Source: Acidobacteriota bacterium
Lineage (GTDB): Bacteria > Acidobacteriota > UBA6911
Reading direction: 5' to 3'
Length of the DNA stretch: 34,244 bases
Assembly (NCBI GenBank): GCA_017860135.1
Contig: JAFNAG010000007.1
Location: forward strand, 1 to 34,244
Below are positions 16,027-25,185 of this stretch, one piece after another. The translations under genes and the position numbers were made by a program. Positions within the stretch are counted from its first letter, which is position 1, and each line of letters opens with the position of its first letter. Under the pieces are notes generated by a model, which worked only from the letters and a program-made list of their open reading frames with translations, made no database searches and had not been told where the DNA came from.

Positions 16027-17474
16027 CAGACAATTTCCTGGTCGAACATCAGCTCCTTCTGGCGCCACAACGCAAGGGTGAGTCCGACCTTGTACTCATG
16101 AGGCATGTGCAGGCGCCGGTAGCTCTCGTGAAGATGAGAGAGCTGGTCCGCACGCCTGCGGCAGATTTCCTTCAGCGAGGGAAAATCATAGACCTGTTTG
16201 CCGTTTTCCAGAACCGGGCAGAGCAGGTCCACGCTTTGCCCCGCGTTCAGCTTCTTCCGCCGGAGTGGATTGTTCGGATCGATAATCAGCACTTCGCGCT
16301 CGCCGACCTCCTCGGAGCGTTGGGCCAGCACATCCGCTTCCATCAGACCATCCCGGCCGTAGAATCGCACCACCTTTTTGAATCCGGGATTCGTCATCTT
16401 CTCCGGATTGCTGCTGAGTTTGATCTTGGGGCGGCCGTTGTGTTCCACCAGTTTGTAAACCCCGCCCAGCGCACACCCCCCTTCGCCGCTTCCCGTCACC
16501 AGCCTGGTCCCCACTCCCCAGATGTCAATCCTGCCGCCTTGCGCCAGGATATCGCTGATCACGAATTCGTCCAGCTCATTCGAAGCCACGATCCTGACCT
16601 GGTTCAGCCCCGCCTGGTCCAGCATCTCACGCGCGCGTTTGCTCAGGAAGGCGAGATCCCCGCTGTCCAGGCGGATGCCGAAAAGTTCATGCCCGCCCTG
16701 CCTCATTTCTCGGGCGACGCGGATGGCATTCGGTATTCCGCTTTCCAGGACGTCATACGTGTCAACAAGCAGAACGCAATTGTCCGCGAACGACTGCGCG
16801 AAGGCGCGAAACGCGTCCACCTCGCTCGGAAAAGACTGAATCCAGCTGTGGGCGTGAGTGCCCGTGGGCGCGATGCCAAAAAGCGCAGCGCCCTTCACAT
16901 TCGAAGTCGCTTCAGCACCCCCGATATGGGCCGCTCTGCAGGCATATACAGCGCCATCCGGCCCGGCCGCCCGCCGCAGCCCGAACTCCACGACAGCTCC
17001 GTGGTGGGAGGCCTCCCACATGCGCGCGGCCTTGGTGGCAATCAGCGTCTGGAAGTTGAGGTGGCAGAGCAGGATCGATTCGATGATCTGACATTCGATC
17101 AGGTTGCCGCGGACCTGAAGCAGGGGCTCATGGGGAAAGACGACCGTACCCTCCGGGACCGCCCACAAGTCGCCGCGGAAGCGAAATGCCGACAAGTACT
17201 CGAGAAACGATTCGCTGAACAGCGGCTTTGCGGACCCTCCCTGCAATGAGCGTAGGAAGTCAATCTCCCGCACGCCGAATTTCATGCCGATGACGGCACG
17301 AACCGCGTTTTCCAGCCCCGCGGCAATGGCATACCCCCCGCGAAAGGGATTGTGGCGGAAGTAGAGGTCGAAGACCGCCGTGTCTTCGGCCTTGTTGTGT
17401 TCGAGATAGCCCATCGCCATCGTGAATTCATACAGGTCTGTGAGCAGTGCGTCTGAAAACAAGGCTCCCCCCAC
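16026..17474 (-). CDS. pncB: Nicotinate phosphoribosyltransferase (PncB)
   Basis: The 482-residue enzyme joins nicotinate to PRPP to give nicotinate mononucleotide, using ATP and a phosphohistidine. It starts GALFSDALLTDLYEFTMAMGY, typical of the long bacterial form. It carries FRHNPFRGGYAI, the catalytic loop PTGTHAHSW (about 203-211, His209 the likely phosphorylated residue), LLVDTYDV, GIRLDSGDLAFLS, ASNELDEF and the phosphate loop GVGTRLVTG. It is the third gene of a minus-strand operon; nadE ends only five bases before its start. Its stop is inside the palindromic element. Confidence 0.95.
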   Translation of the reverse strand: MGGALFSDALLTDLYEFTMAMGYLEHNKAEDTAVFDLYFRHNPFRGGYAIAAGLENAVRAVIGMKFGVREIDFLRSLQGGSAKPLFSESFLEYLSAFRFRGDLWAVPEGTVVFPHEPLLQVRGNLIECQIIESILLCHLNFQTLIATKAARMWEASHHGAVVEFGLRRAAGPDGAVYACRAAHIGGAEATSNVKGAALFGIAPTGTHAHSWIQSFPSEVDAFRAFAQSFADNCVLLVDTYDVLESGIPNAIRVAREMRQGGHELFGIRLDSGDLAFLSKRAREMLDQAGLNQVRIVASNELDEFVISDILAQGGRIDIWGVGTRLVTGSGEGGCALGGVYKLVEHNGRPKIKLSSNPEKMTNPGFKKVVRFYGRDGLMEADVLAQRSEEVGEREVLIIDPNNPLRRKKLNAGQSVDLLCPVLENGKQVYDFPSLKEICRRRADQLSHLHESYRRLHMPHEYKVGLTLALWRQKELMFDQEIV

Positions 17475-17479
17475 GGTCG

Positions 17480-19114
17480 CTAAAAGCGTAGTTTCATGGC
17501 AACAGGCATGCGGCGTCCGCTGCCGAAAGCGTGCGCCGACACTCTCAGTCCCGGCGCAGCCTGCTGGCGCTTGTATTCGCTATGGTAGATCATCCTCGCC
17601 ACATACTCCACCACGGGCCTCTCGTAATCCTTCGCCGCGATCTCATCGACACTCATCTGCTCCTCCACGATGAGATGCAGGATGGCATCGAGGACTTCGT
17701 AGGGAGGCAGGGTTTCCCGGTCGGTCTGACCCGGACGGAGCTCGGCAGTCGGCGCCCTCCGTATCGTGTTTGCCGGGATGATCTCGCGCGAGCGGTTGAT
17801 GTAGCCTGCGAGCCGGTATACATCGGTCTTGGGCACATCGGAAATCACAGCCAGGCCGCCCGCCATGTCGCCGTACAGCGTGCAGTACCCCACAGCCAAC
17901 TCCGACTTGTTGCCCGTGCTTAACACCAGGTGGCCAAACTTGTTCGAGAGCGCCATCAGCAGGGTGCCTCGAATCCGCGCCTGAATGTTCTCTTCCGTGA
18001 CGTCCTCCGGAAGCCCGGCAAACACTCCGGATAGCACCGAGCGGTATTCCTGGAACAATGACTGAATCGGGACCATCTGGAAAGCGATCCCCAGGCTCTG
18101 CGCCAGAGAACGGGCATCGTCGAAGCTTTCTGGCGCCGAATAGGTGGAGGGAAGCGCCACGCCCAGCACATTCTCCGCTCCCAAAGCCTCCGCGGCAATG
18201 CACGCCGTGACAGCGGAATCGATGCCGCCGCTCAAGCCGAGGACAGCGGATCGGAACCCGCATTTTCGCGCGTAGTCGCGCGTGCCCATGACCAGCACCT
18301 CGAACAGGTCCTGCATCGGCTCCCCTTCACGGTAACTTTGATCCCCTGTGGAGTCAGGATCGACCAGGAGCAGGTCCTCGCGGAAACACTTGCCCTGGGC
18401 GATCAGATTGCCCGCCCGCCCCAGCGCGATGCTGTTGCCGTCGAAAAGGAGATCGTCGTTGCCGCCCACAAGGTTGACGTAAAGGAGCGGCACACGATAT
18501 TTCTGGACATGACCCAGCAGCAAGCGGTAACGGATGAGCGGCTTGTGCATTTCGAAGGGGGAGGAGGAGATGTTGACCAGCAGATCCGCACCCATGTTGA
18601 TCTGGTTTTGGATCGGATCGGTGCGATACATGCGATTGGACCAGAAGCCCCTGTCATTCCAGGCATCCTCGCATATGGAAATCCCCACCGTGCGCCCCTG
18701 GAACGGCACCAGCCTGGTTTCGCGAGACCGTTCAAAATAGCGGCCCTCGTCGAAGACGTCGTAGGTAGGAAGGAGCGTCTTGTGGATCACCGCGCGTATT
18801 TCGCCCTCGCAGAGGAAGCCCGCGGCGTTGTATAGCTCCTTTCCCTCCGGCTCCTGATTCCGGTCGACAAATCCGGCGATAACGGCCATACGGCCGGTTT
18901 TCTGTGCGATCTCATGAATGGCCCGGAGATTTGCCTCCACAAAACCGCGAAGCCCGAGAAGATCTCTGGGCGGATAACCCGTAAGGCAGAGCTCGGGGAA
19001 AACGGCCATGGAGGCTCCCATGCGCTGCGCCCGGGTCATCGCCTGCAGAATCCCGTCGCGGTTGCCGGGGATGTCCCCGACGGTTGCGTTCATCTGCACC
19101 ATTGCAATCTTCAT
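17480..19114 (-). CDS. nadE: Glutamine-dependent NAD+ synthetase (NadE)
   Basis: The 544-residue enzyme amidates deamido-NAD to NAD using ammonia from glutamine. The N-terminal nitrilase-type glutaminase has the triad Glu41 (FPELCLTGYPP), Lys112 (IHKTLLPTYDVFDEGRYF) and Cys148 (GISICEDAW). The C-terminal synthetase has the ATP loop LGLSGGIDSAV (292-302), then LSTGNKSELAVGYCTLYGDMAGGLAVI and the lid segment IIPANTIRRAPTAELRPGQTD. ATG at 19114 follows AGGTG and gives the family start MKIAMVQMNATVGD. It sits 19 bases after the amidase stop and five before pncB. Confidence 0.95.
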   Translation of the reverse strand: MKIAMVQMNATVGDIPGNRDGILQAMTRAQRMGASMAVFPELCLTGYPPRDLLGLRGFVEANLRAIHEIAQKTGRMAVIAGFVDRNQEPEGKELYNAAGFLCEGEIRAVIHKTLLPTYDVFDEGRYFERSRETRLVPFQGRTVGISICEDAWNDRGFWSNRMYRTDPIQNQINMGADLLVNISSSPFEMHKPLIRYRLLLGHVQKYRVPLLYVNLVGGNDDLLFDGNSIALGRAGNLIAQGKCFREDLLLVDPDSTGDQSYREGEPMQDLFEVLVMGTRDYARKCGFRSAVLGLSGGIDSAVTACIAAEALGAENVLGVALPSTYSAPESFDDARSLAQSLGIAFQMVPIQSLFQEYRSVLSGVFAGLPEDVTEENIQARIRGTLLMALSNKFGHLVLSTGNKSELAVGYCTLYGDMAGGLAVISDVPKTDVYRLAGYINRSREIIPANTIRRAPTAELRPGQTDRETLPPYEVLDAILHLIVEEQMSVDEIAAKDYERPVVEYVARMIYHSEYKRQQAAPGLRVSAHAFGSGRRMPVAMKLRF

Positions 19115-19133
19115 CTCAACACCTGCCGGAAGA

Positions 19134-20552
19134 CTAGGAAGGATCTGCGGGAAACATCCCATGCCAGGGAGTCGCCTGCTCGTACGCGTACGCGGCGCGC
19201 AGCACCGTACTCTCATCATTCCCTTTGCCGATCAACTGCAATCCCGTCGGGAGGCCCGCGGCGCCGAATCCGCACGGCACCGTGATCGCAGGCAGCCGCG
19301 TCAGATTGCCGGGCCTCGTCAGCCGCAGCATGGCCATGCGCACGTTCTCCTTCGCACGGCCCGACATCACTTCGTCATCTTCCATGCGCGGCGCCGTGAC
19401 GGGGAGCGTGGGGACAGCCAGAACGTCGACCTTGTGCATGGCCTTCTCGAATTCCAGCGCGTAGGCCCGACGCAGCTCCTGTGCCTGCAGGTACCGGAAT
19501 GCGGGAACCGCCAGCCCCTCCTGGAAGCGGATGCGCAGATCGGCCCCATAATCCCGGGGCCGTTTCTGCACCCACTTCCAGTGATAGACAAGGGCTTCTG
19601 CAACCGTGAGTTCGCCCGCCAGCCTGGCGGTCTCACCCATCGACTTGAGATCGACTTCGCAGACATCGGCGCCATTCTCCTCCAGCACGGAGATTGCCGC
19701 CATGACATTATCGTGCACTTCGTGCTGAAGGCGCTCGAAGAAGAACTGCCGCGGCACGCCGACACGCAATCCTTGCGCTCCCTTTTTCAGATCGCGGGTA
19801 AACCTATCTCCCGAGCGTCGCGAAGAGCCTGATTCGCGCGGATCGCGATCCGCGATGACTTCCAGAACCAGGGCCGCGTCTTCGACGCAGCGGCAGATCG
19901 GACCGACGTGATCGAGGCTCGGGGCCAGAGGGATGACGCCGCCGAGCGGCACCCGTCCGTGCGTGGGTTTGAGCCCGACGCATCCGCAGGCGGCCGAGGG
20001 AATGCGGATCGATCCGCCCGTGTCTGTTCCCAAGGAGGCCACGGAAAAGCCTGCCGCAACTGCAGCCGCACTCCCCCCGCTGGAGCCTCCGGCGAGCCTT
20101 CCCGTCGCCCAGGGATTGTGAACCGCGCCATAGTGCGGATTCAGGTTGGTGGCGCCGTATGCAAATTCGTGGAGGTTCGTCTTTCCCAGCAGTATGGCGC
20201 CGGCTGCATCGAGGCGGTCGACCACCACCGCATTCTCCTCCGGGATGAAGTGGCGCAGGATTTTTGACCCTGCTGTGGTCCGCACTCCCCGGGTGTAAAA
20301 AAGGTCCTTCAGGCAGATGGGAATGCCATGAAGCGGCCCGCGGTATTCACCCCTGGCGAGTTCTCTTTCGGCGCGCTTCGCCTGGGCCGTCGCCGGCTGG
20401 TGCGTCACGGTAATAAAGGAATTCAGATGCCTGTCCATGCGATCGATGCGGTCCAGGAGGGCCCGCGTCAGGTCCACGGGCGAGATCCTGCGGCGGCGCA
20501 AAAGTCGCGACAAATGCGTGACAGTAAGTTGGCCATCGTTGCCGAAATCCAT
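19134..20552 (-). CDS. Amidase signature family protein (GatA-like)
   Basis: The 472-residue protein has the complete Ser-cisSer-Lys triad: Lys82 in ICLKDLFYT, Ser157/158 in AGGSSGGSAAAVAAG, and nucleophile Ser181 in TDTGGSIRIPSAACG. The fold covers amidases and GatA, the glutaminase subunit of tRNA amidotransferase. With no gatB or gatC beside it and GCVGLKPTHGRVPLGGVIPLAPSLDHVGP in place of the usual GatA wording, a free-standing amidase is more likely. It heads the operon with nadE and pncB; ATG at 20552 has a strong GGGAGGAAG ribosome site. The substrate is unknown; nicotinamide is an attractive but unproven idea. Confidence 0.88.
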   Translation of the reverse strand: MDFGNDGQLTVTHLSRLLRRRRISPVDLTRALLDRIDRMDRHLNSFITVTHQPATAQAKRAERELARGEYRGPLHGIPICLKDLFYTRGVRTTAGSKILRHFIPEENAVVVDRLDAAGAILLGKTNLHEFAYGATNLNPHYGAVHNPWATGRLAGGSSGGSAAAVAAGFSVASLGTDTGGSIRIPSAACGCVGLKPTHGRVPLGGVIPLAPSLDHVGPICRCVEDAALVLEVIADRDPRESGSSRRSGDRFTRDLKKGAQGLRVGVPRQFFFERLQHEVHDNVMAAISVLEENGADVCEVDLKSMGETARLAGELTVAEALVYHWKWVQKRPRDYGADLRIRFQEGLAVPAFRYLQAQELRRAYALEFEKAMHKVDVLAVPTLPVTAPRMEDDEVMSGRAKENVRMAMLRLTRPGNLTRLPAITVPCGFGAAGLPTGLQLIGKGNDESTVLRAAYAYEQATPWHGMFPADPS

Positions 20553-20580
20553 GACTTCCTCCCGGGCAAGCTGACATCTG

Positions 20581-20610
20581 ATTATCAGGCATGAACGCCT
20601 CTTTGCTCAA
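20581..20610 (-). promoter_or_regulatory. Promoter of the amidase-nadE-pncB operon
   Basis: On the minus strand TTGAGC (20610-20605), an 18-base spacer and GATAAT (20586-20581) lie 28 bases ahead of the amidase start. No riboswitch-like fold was recognised in the short leader. Confidence 0.5.
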
Positions 20611-20734
20611 CATATCTCTCGAGTGCGGAATCCGGATTTCGGAATGCGGAGTAGTGGCGGAGGATTCCAACCACAGACATCAGGCAGCAAACTGCCAAAC
20701 CCGGAATGCGTGTCGATTCCGCGCCACCTTCGGG

Positions 20735-20849
20735 GTTGGGATCGGTATCGGGATCGCAACCGAAACGCTCTCGAGGGCCACAGACTTCAGACATGTGCAT
20801 CGCGATTGGAATCGGTACTGCAATCGCCATCGGACTCGCTATCGATATC
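20735..20849. repeat. Degenerate GGNATCG/ATCGGN simple repeats, copy A
   Basis: Two tracts, 20735-20757 and 20809-20849, are built from six-base units of GGTATC, GGGATC or GCNATC type. Similar tracts occur at 23559-23587 and 32112-32157. Confidence 0.55.
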
Positions 20850-20892
20850 CTGTCGAAGTCGACGGCAGTGCGGCGGATTGCGCAGGTTTCTT

Positions 20893-20921
20893 TTGATTTC
20901 GGGTGGAAAAGCCTGCATTAT
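20893..20921 (+). promoter_or_regulatory. Candidate promoter of pdxB
   Basis: TTGATT (20893-20898), 17 bases, CATTAT (20916-20921). Transcription would start near 20928, giving a leader of about 14 bases that includes the ribosome site CGGAAG. Confidence 0.5.
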
Positions 20922-20941
20922 GGTCGTCCCTCGGAAGATCT

Positions 20942-22123
20942 ATGATTATCGCGGCGGATGAGGTCATACCCTACGTGACGGAGGCTTTTTCACAGGCCGG
21001 CGAGGTGCGCCTGTTTGCGGGGCGTTCCTTGCGCGCCGCAGATATTCGCGATGCGGATGCACTCATCGTCCGTTCTGTAACCCGCGTCGACGCAGGACTT
21101 CTTGAGGGGACTTCCGTGCGGTTTGTCGGCACAGCTTCGATCGGAATGGACCATCTGGATCTCGACTATCTCCGGGGCCGCGGCGTTCGATTCGCGAACG
21201 CTTCGGGAGGCAACGCCAACTCCGTAGCCGAATATGTCGTCGCCACGCTCCTGGAGATCGCGGAGCGCCGCGGCTGGATCCTCGCGGACAAATCCATCGG
21301 CATCATAGGTGTCGGCAATATCGGGAGCCTGGTAGAGAGGAAGGCGGAGGCCCTCGGCATGCGCGTTTTACTGTGCGATCCTCCGCTCCGCGAGAGCACG
21401 GGGAATCCAAGGTATGGGAGCCTCGATGATGTCCTCGAAGCCGACATCCTGACGCTGCATGTGCCGCTGACCACCGATGGCCCCTACCGCACTCGGCACA
21501 TGATCGCACGAGAGGTCCTCCGGAAGCTGTCCGGGCGGCAGTTCCTCATCAACACATCCCGGGGTGCAATCATTTGCGAAACCGATTTGAAGCGGGCCTT
21601 GCGGGATGGCACAATCCGGGGCGCAGCCCTTGACGTCTGGGAGAACGAACCGCACATCGATCGCGGATTGCTGCAACTGACGGACATCGGCACAGCGCAT
21701 GTCGCCGGCTCCAGCCTGGACGGCAAAGTGCGCGGCACTGATCTGGTGTTCCGGGAGATGTGCCGTTGCCTAAACATCGACGCACAGTGGGGGAATCGGA
21801 GCATGTTCCCGACCCGGAAGCGTTTGCAGGCCGGCAACGGGCGGAGAGAACAGGACGCAATGCGCGCGCTGGTGCTGCAAGCATATGATATCCGCCGGGA
21901 CGACATGAATCTCAGGGGCGTGATCGGCATGCCCGACGATGCCGCAGCGGCGCTTTTCGACCGGCTGCGCAACCAATATGCCCTGCGTCCGGAGTTCCGG
22001 CACTTCCTTGTCGAAGCGGCGCAGGGGAGCAGCCTGGCCACGGGACTTTGCGCACTCGGCTTCACGGTTGCCGCCCCAGGGACAACGGAAACCTGCCACG
22101 CTGACGATCGGACCATGCATTGA
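20942..22123 (+). CDS. pdxB: Erythronate-4-phosphate dehydrogenase (PdxB)
   Basis: The 393-residue D-2-hydroxyacid dehydrogenase oxidises 4-phosphoerythronate in the DXP-dependent route to pyridoxal phosphate. It opens MIIAADEVIPYVTEAFSQAGEV and has FVGTASIGMDHLDLDYL, the NAD loop GIIGVGNIGSLV (about 120-131), catalytic Arg in INTSRGAI, Glu in DVWENEPHI and His in TAHVAGSS. The last 100 residues match the PdxB-specific dimerisation domain in position and length. ATG at 20942 follows CGGAAGATCT. It leads an apparent operon with the hpnK-like gene 16 bases downstream; the functional link between them is unclear. Confidence 0.92.
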   Translation: MIIAADEVIPYVTEAFSQAGEVRLFAGRSLRAADIRDADALIVRSVTRVDAGLLEGTSVRFVGTASIGMDHLDLDYLRGRGVRFANASGGNANSVAEYVVATLLEIAERRGWILADKSIGIIGVGNIGSLVERKAEALGMRVLLCDPPLRESTGNPRYGSLDDVLEADILTLHVPLTTDGPYRTRHMIAREVLRKLSGRQFLINTSRGAIICETDLKRALRDGTIRGAALDVWENEPHIDRGLLQLTDIGTAHVAGSSLDGKVRGTDLVFREMCRCLNIDAQWGNRSMFPTRKRLQAGNGRREQDAMRALVLQAYDIRRDDMNLRGVIGMPDDAAAALFDRLRNQYALRPEFRHFLVEAAQGSSLATGLCALGFTVAAPGTTETCHADDRTMH

Positions 22124-22139
22124 CCAGGGAGAAGCCACC

Positions 22140-23057
22140 TTGAGGCGGGTCATTATCACGGGCGACGACTTCGGGCTGGCCCTGCCCGTCAACGAGGCTG
22201 TCACCGAAGCTCACAGCCGGGGCATTCTCACCACCGCGAGCCTCATGGTGGGCGCGCCGGCGGCAGCCGACGCCATACGTCGCGCGCAGACGCTGCCTGC
22301 GCTGAGAGTGGGCTTGCATCTGGTGCTGGTAGAGGGACGACCTGTCCTCCCCGTAAACCAGGTTTCCGACCTGGTGGACAGCAACGGCGAATTCCCGACG
22401 CAACTGGTGCGCGCCGGCTTCCGCTACTTTTTCCGCAAAGCAGCGCGGCACCAGCTCGAGGCGGAGATCCGAGCACAGTTTGAGGCCTTCCGCCGGACCG
22501 GGCTTCCGCTGGATCACGTGAATGCCCACAATCACATGCACATCCACCCCGGCATCCTGGACCTGGTCCTGAAGGCGGGGCGGGACTACGGCATGCGCGC
22601 GCTGCGGGTCCCTTTTGAGCCCCCCATCCTCTGCTGGCGTGCCACAAGAGATGGACTGGCCGGGAAACTGGCGGCCGCCGCCTTTCTGGCGCCGTGGCTG
22701 TCGCTCATGAAGGCGCGCATCCGCCGGGCGGGCATGCACGCCAACGATTATGTGTTCGGCATGACGCATAGCGGCGGGATGACCCGAAAGCGGGTACTGG
22801 CATTCCTGAAGCGGCTTCCGGAGGGCGTCACCGAGATGTATTTTCACCCGGCCATCCGAACTTGCGCAGAAATCCTGCGCCACATGCCCGATTACAGGCA
22901 CGAAGAGGAATTTGCGGCGCTGATCGACCCGGAGGTCATCGGCGCCTTTACCGACGCCGGCATCGAGAGGATTTCGTATTCCGATCTGCCGGCCGGCAAG
23001 GGCGCTCCAGGAGCGGCTTTCCGCTCTGAGGGCAACCCGGGACTGCCGGGTTCATGA
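22140..23057 (+). CDS. hpnK: HpnK-like carbohydrate deacetylase (YdjC/ChbG family)
   Basis: The 305-residue protein belongs to the YdjC family of metal-dependent deacetylases. It shows VIITGDDFGLALPVNEAV (Asp9-Asp10), LRVGLHLVLVEGRPVLP (His60) and HVNAHNHMHIHPG (His126 to His134). The phrase ASLMVGAPAAADAIRRAQTLPALRVGLHLVLVEGRPVLP is the HpnK wording, the subgroup found in hopanoid glycolipid clusters. Start is a TTG at 22140 with AGGGAG upstream; no ATG fits the conserved N-terminus. No hpnA-H, hpnI or hpnJ is in the window, so a hopanoid role is inference from family only. The last 20 residues are Gly/Pro-rich and not family-like. Confidence 0.85.
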   Translation: MRRVIITGDDFGLALPVNEAVTEAHSRGILTTASLMVGAPAAADAIRRAQTLPALRVGLHLVLVEGRPVLPVNQVSDLVDSNGEFPTQLVRAGFRYFFRKAARHQLEAEIRAQFEAFRRTGLPLDHVNAHNHMHIHPGILDLVLKAGRDYGMRALRVPFEPPILCWRATRDGLAGKLAAAAFLAPWLSLMKARIRRAGMHANDYVFGMTHSGGMTRKRVLAFLKRLPEGVTEMYFHPAIRTCAEILRHMPDYRHEEEFAALIDPEVIGAFTDAGIERISYSDLPAGKGAPGAAFRSEGNPGLPGS

Positions 23058-23091
23058 CTCGCAAGGCCGCTCATCGATGGGGGAAATGACG

Positions 23092-23475
23092 ATGGTTCGA
23101 GTTCTTGTGGCGATGACCCTGGCCGCCGCATCCGCGGCGGTGGGACAGATCCTGGTGCGCAAGGGGATGCAGCAGGTCGGATCCCTGGAGGACTATGCGC
23201 CCATGGCCCTGCTTGTGTATTTCGGCCACGCGGCGCGCAACGCCTACGTGATCATGGGGACATTCCTGAATACGGTGTTTTACGTCCTCTTTCTCGCGGC
23301 GCTATCCTGGACCGACGTCACAGTCGCCCTGCCGATGACCGCAATCGAGTACGGATTTGCCGCGTTCCTCGCCGTGATGTTCCTGAAAGAGCAGGTGTCG
23401 CCACTCCGGTGGGCCGGCATCGCTCTCATCATAATCGGCGTGATATTCATCGCCCGAGGAGGCGGTGAGACATAG
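23092..23475 (+). CDS. Small EamA/SMR-like membrane transporter
   Basis: The 127-residue protein is four or five membrane helices with short loops, of the EamA half-length type to which ArnE/ArnF flippase subunits and SMR exporters belong. Visible signatures are AAASAAVGQILVRKGMQQVG at helix 1, SWTDVTVALPMTAIEYGFAAF in the third, and LKEQVSPLRWAGIALIIIGVIFIA at the end, the classic EamA C-terminus. The loop contains no substrate clue. GGGGGA at 23079-23084 favours ATG 23092 over those at 23077 and 23086. It follows the hpnK-like gene by 34 bases, so lipid-linked sugar flipping is plausible but unproven. Confidence 0.82.
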   Translation: MVRVLVAMTLAAASAAVGQILVRKGMQQVGSLEDYAPMALLVYFGHAARNAYVIMGTFLNTVFYVLFLAALSWTDVTVALPMTAIEYGFAAFLAVMFLKEQVSPLRWAGIALIIIGVIFIARGGGET

Positions 23476-23558
23476 ATGAGGCGCCCAAGTCCGCTCCCAC
23501 ACCCTGAAGGCGTGGTCTTGGCCTGCCCTGCGAGGCGGAGTGATCCCGCGCACCGCCG

Positions 23559-23587
23559 GGAATCGGTATCGAGTTTGGAATCGACAT
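23559..23587. repeat. Degenerate GGNATCG simple repeat, copy B
   Basis: GGGAATCGGTATCGAG and GGAATCGACATC repeat the same six-base unit seen at 20735-20849 and 32112-32157. Confidence 0.5.
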
Positions 23588-23673
23588 CATGTAGCGGTCC
23601 GAGGCAATAGGGCAAGTTCCGGGTTTGCGCCGTTTCCGATACCCTTGGGTAATGGCACGGAAAGGAAACAGTC

Positions 23674-24828
23674 ATGACACTGCCAGACAAGGATCCCACA
23701 CCTGCCGTGTCCGGGCGGATAATCCCGGCTGCGAAAATCCAGTTTCTTCCGGAAGACCGGCTCTGGATCGCCGAGCGTATCCAGGAGGTGCTGGAATCGG
23801 GACAGCTCACCCTGGGCCGCTACGGAGCTGCATTCGAGGACAAGTTCGCCGCCTTCTGCGGCATGCCGCATGCCGTCGCAGTCAACAGCGGCACAAGCTC
23901 TCTCGAGATCATTCTCCGTTCTCTCGAGGCCGAAGGGAAAGATGTCCTGGTGCCGACCAACACGTTTTTTGCCACCGCGGCTGCCGTAGTGCACGCCGGC
24001 GCCTGTCCCGTTTTCGTCGACATGGACCCGGAGTCGTTCGGCGTCCGCCCTGAAGATGTCGAAAAAAAACTGACCTCAAAAACAGCGGGAGTAATCGTAG
24101 TGCACATCGGCGGACTAGTTTCCGGGCGCATGCCGGAGCTGGCTGCCCTGGCGGAACGCAAGGGGATCTGGTTGGTGGAAGACGCCGCCCACGCTCACGG
24201 CTGCTCGCTCGGCGGAACACCCGCAGGAGCGTTCGGCATTGCAGGTTCGTTCAGCTTTTACCCCACCAAAGTCATGACATGCGCCGAAGGCGGCATGATC
24301 GTCACCCGGGACCGTCGCCTCGCCGAAGAGGCGCGCATCTACCGCGACCAGGGGAAGGCCAGTTTTACCCAGAACGCTCACGTGCGCATGGGCTACAATT
24401 GGCGCCTGTCCGAACCCCACGCCATCATCGGGCTCAAACACCTCGAGCGCCTGCCCTCCATGATCGCCAGCCGACGGCAGACCGCCGCCATCTATGACAG
24501 TGGATTGTCCCGCCTGCGCCACCTGGCTGCTTTGCAGGTCCCCGAGCACGGAATCTGCAATTATTATAAATATATCGCTGTACTTCGCGAACGGCCCGAC
24601 CGGAAGGAGCTGAAAAACCGCCTCCGCGAACGCTACGGCGTGTCGCTGGCCGGAGAAGTGTACGAAGCCCCCCTCCACAGGCAGCCTGTATTTGAACAAT
24701 ATGCCTCGGGCCCGCTGCCGGTATCAGAAGACCTGTGCGCAAGGCACATCTGCCTGCCTATTTTCTCCGGCATGTCCCATGAGCAGGCAGATCAGGTGGT
24801 TTATGCCCTGGAAGAAGTAGTCGGTTAG
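23674..24828 (+). CDS. DegT/DnrJ/EryC1/StrS family sugar aminotransferase
   Basis: The 384-residue PLP enzyme transfers an amino group, normally from glutamate, to a keto-sugar nucleotide. It shows LTLGRYGAAFEDKFAAFCG, the PLP-phosphate loop NSGTSSLEI (71-79), VEDAAHAHG with Asp170, and the PLP lysine Lys199 in FSFYPTKVMTCAEGGM. The C-terminal YYKYIAVL and LPIFSGMSHEQADQVV are standard. AAAGGAAAC precedes the ATG. It is separated from the epimerases by a 721-base gene-free stretch but shares their orientation, consistent with nucleotide amino-sugar synthesis. The exact sugar is not predictable. Confidence 0.93.
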   Translation: MTLPDKDPTPAVSGRIIPAAKIQFLPEDRLWIAERIQEVLESGQLTLGRYGAAFEDKFAAFCGMPHAVAVNSGTSSLEIILRSLEAEGKDVLVPTNTFFATAAAVVHAGACPVFVDMDPESFGVRPEDVEKKLTSKTAGVIVVHIGGLVSGRMPELAALAERKGIWLVEDAAHAHGCSLGGTPAGAFGIAGSFSFYPTKVMTCAEGGMIVTRDRRLAEEARIYRDQGKASFTQNAHVRMGYNWRLSEPHAIIGLKHLERLPSMIASRRQTAAIYDSGLSRLRHLAALQVPEHGICNYYKYIAVLRERPDRKELKNRLRERYGVSLAGEVYEAPLHRQPVFEQYASGPLPVSEDLCARHICLPIFSGMSHEQADQVVYALEEVVG

Positions 24829-25185
24829 AGCCTCTCCGGACACCATCGGAACACCGGACCTCCCGCGTCGAAACGTCTCCACCCAGCTGGAGGATCCCTC
24901 CCTGGGAACTCCGGCAAGCTGCAATTGATTCCAGAAACCCTTAAGCACCCCGGCGACCTTCGGCGTGACTCTCGCGCCCATCCGTTAAGCAGAAACCGTT
25001 TCCCCTACAGCGCATTATCCGCTGTGGGTCGCAAGCCATTTTAGGTTTCACTTCAACATGCTGCATTGGCAGATCCCAAGCCCCGAAGTTGACATATTGC
25101 CAATTGTCAGAAACGGCGAAGAGTGCAACAGGGAGAGGAACCGGAAACAAAACGGGTAATTGTTTAGCCAGCCCGAAGAAAACTG

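Larger units (their letters stand above)
20553..20941. other. Divergent intergenic region with low-complexity ATCGG repeats
   Basis: The 389 bases hold the operon promoter, a GGAATGCGGA-type repeat (20624-20652), two short tracts of degenerate GGNATCG repeats, and the pdxB promoter. No gene is visible. Confidence 0.6.
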
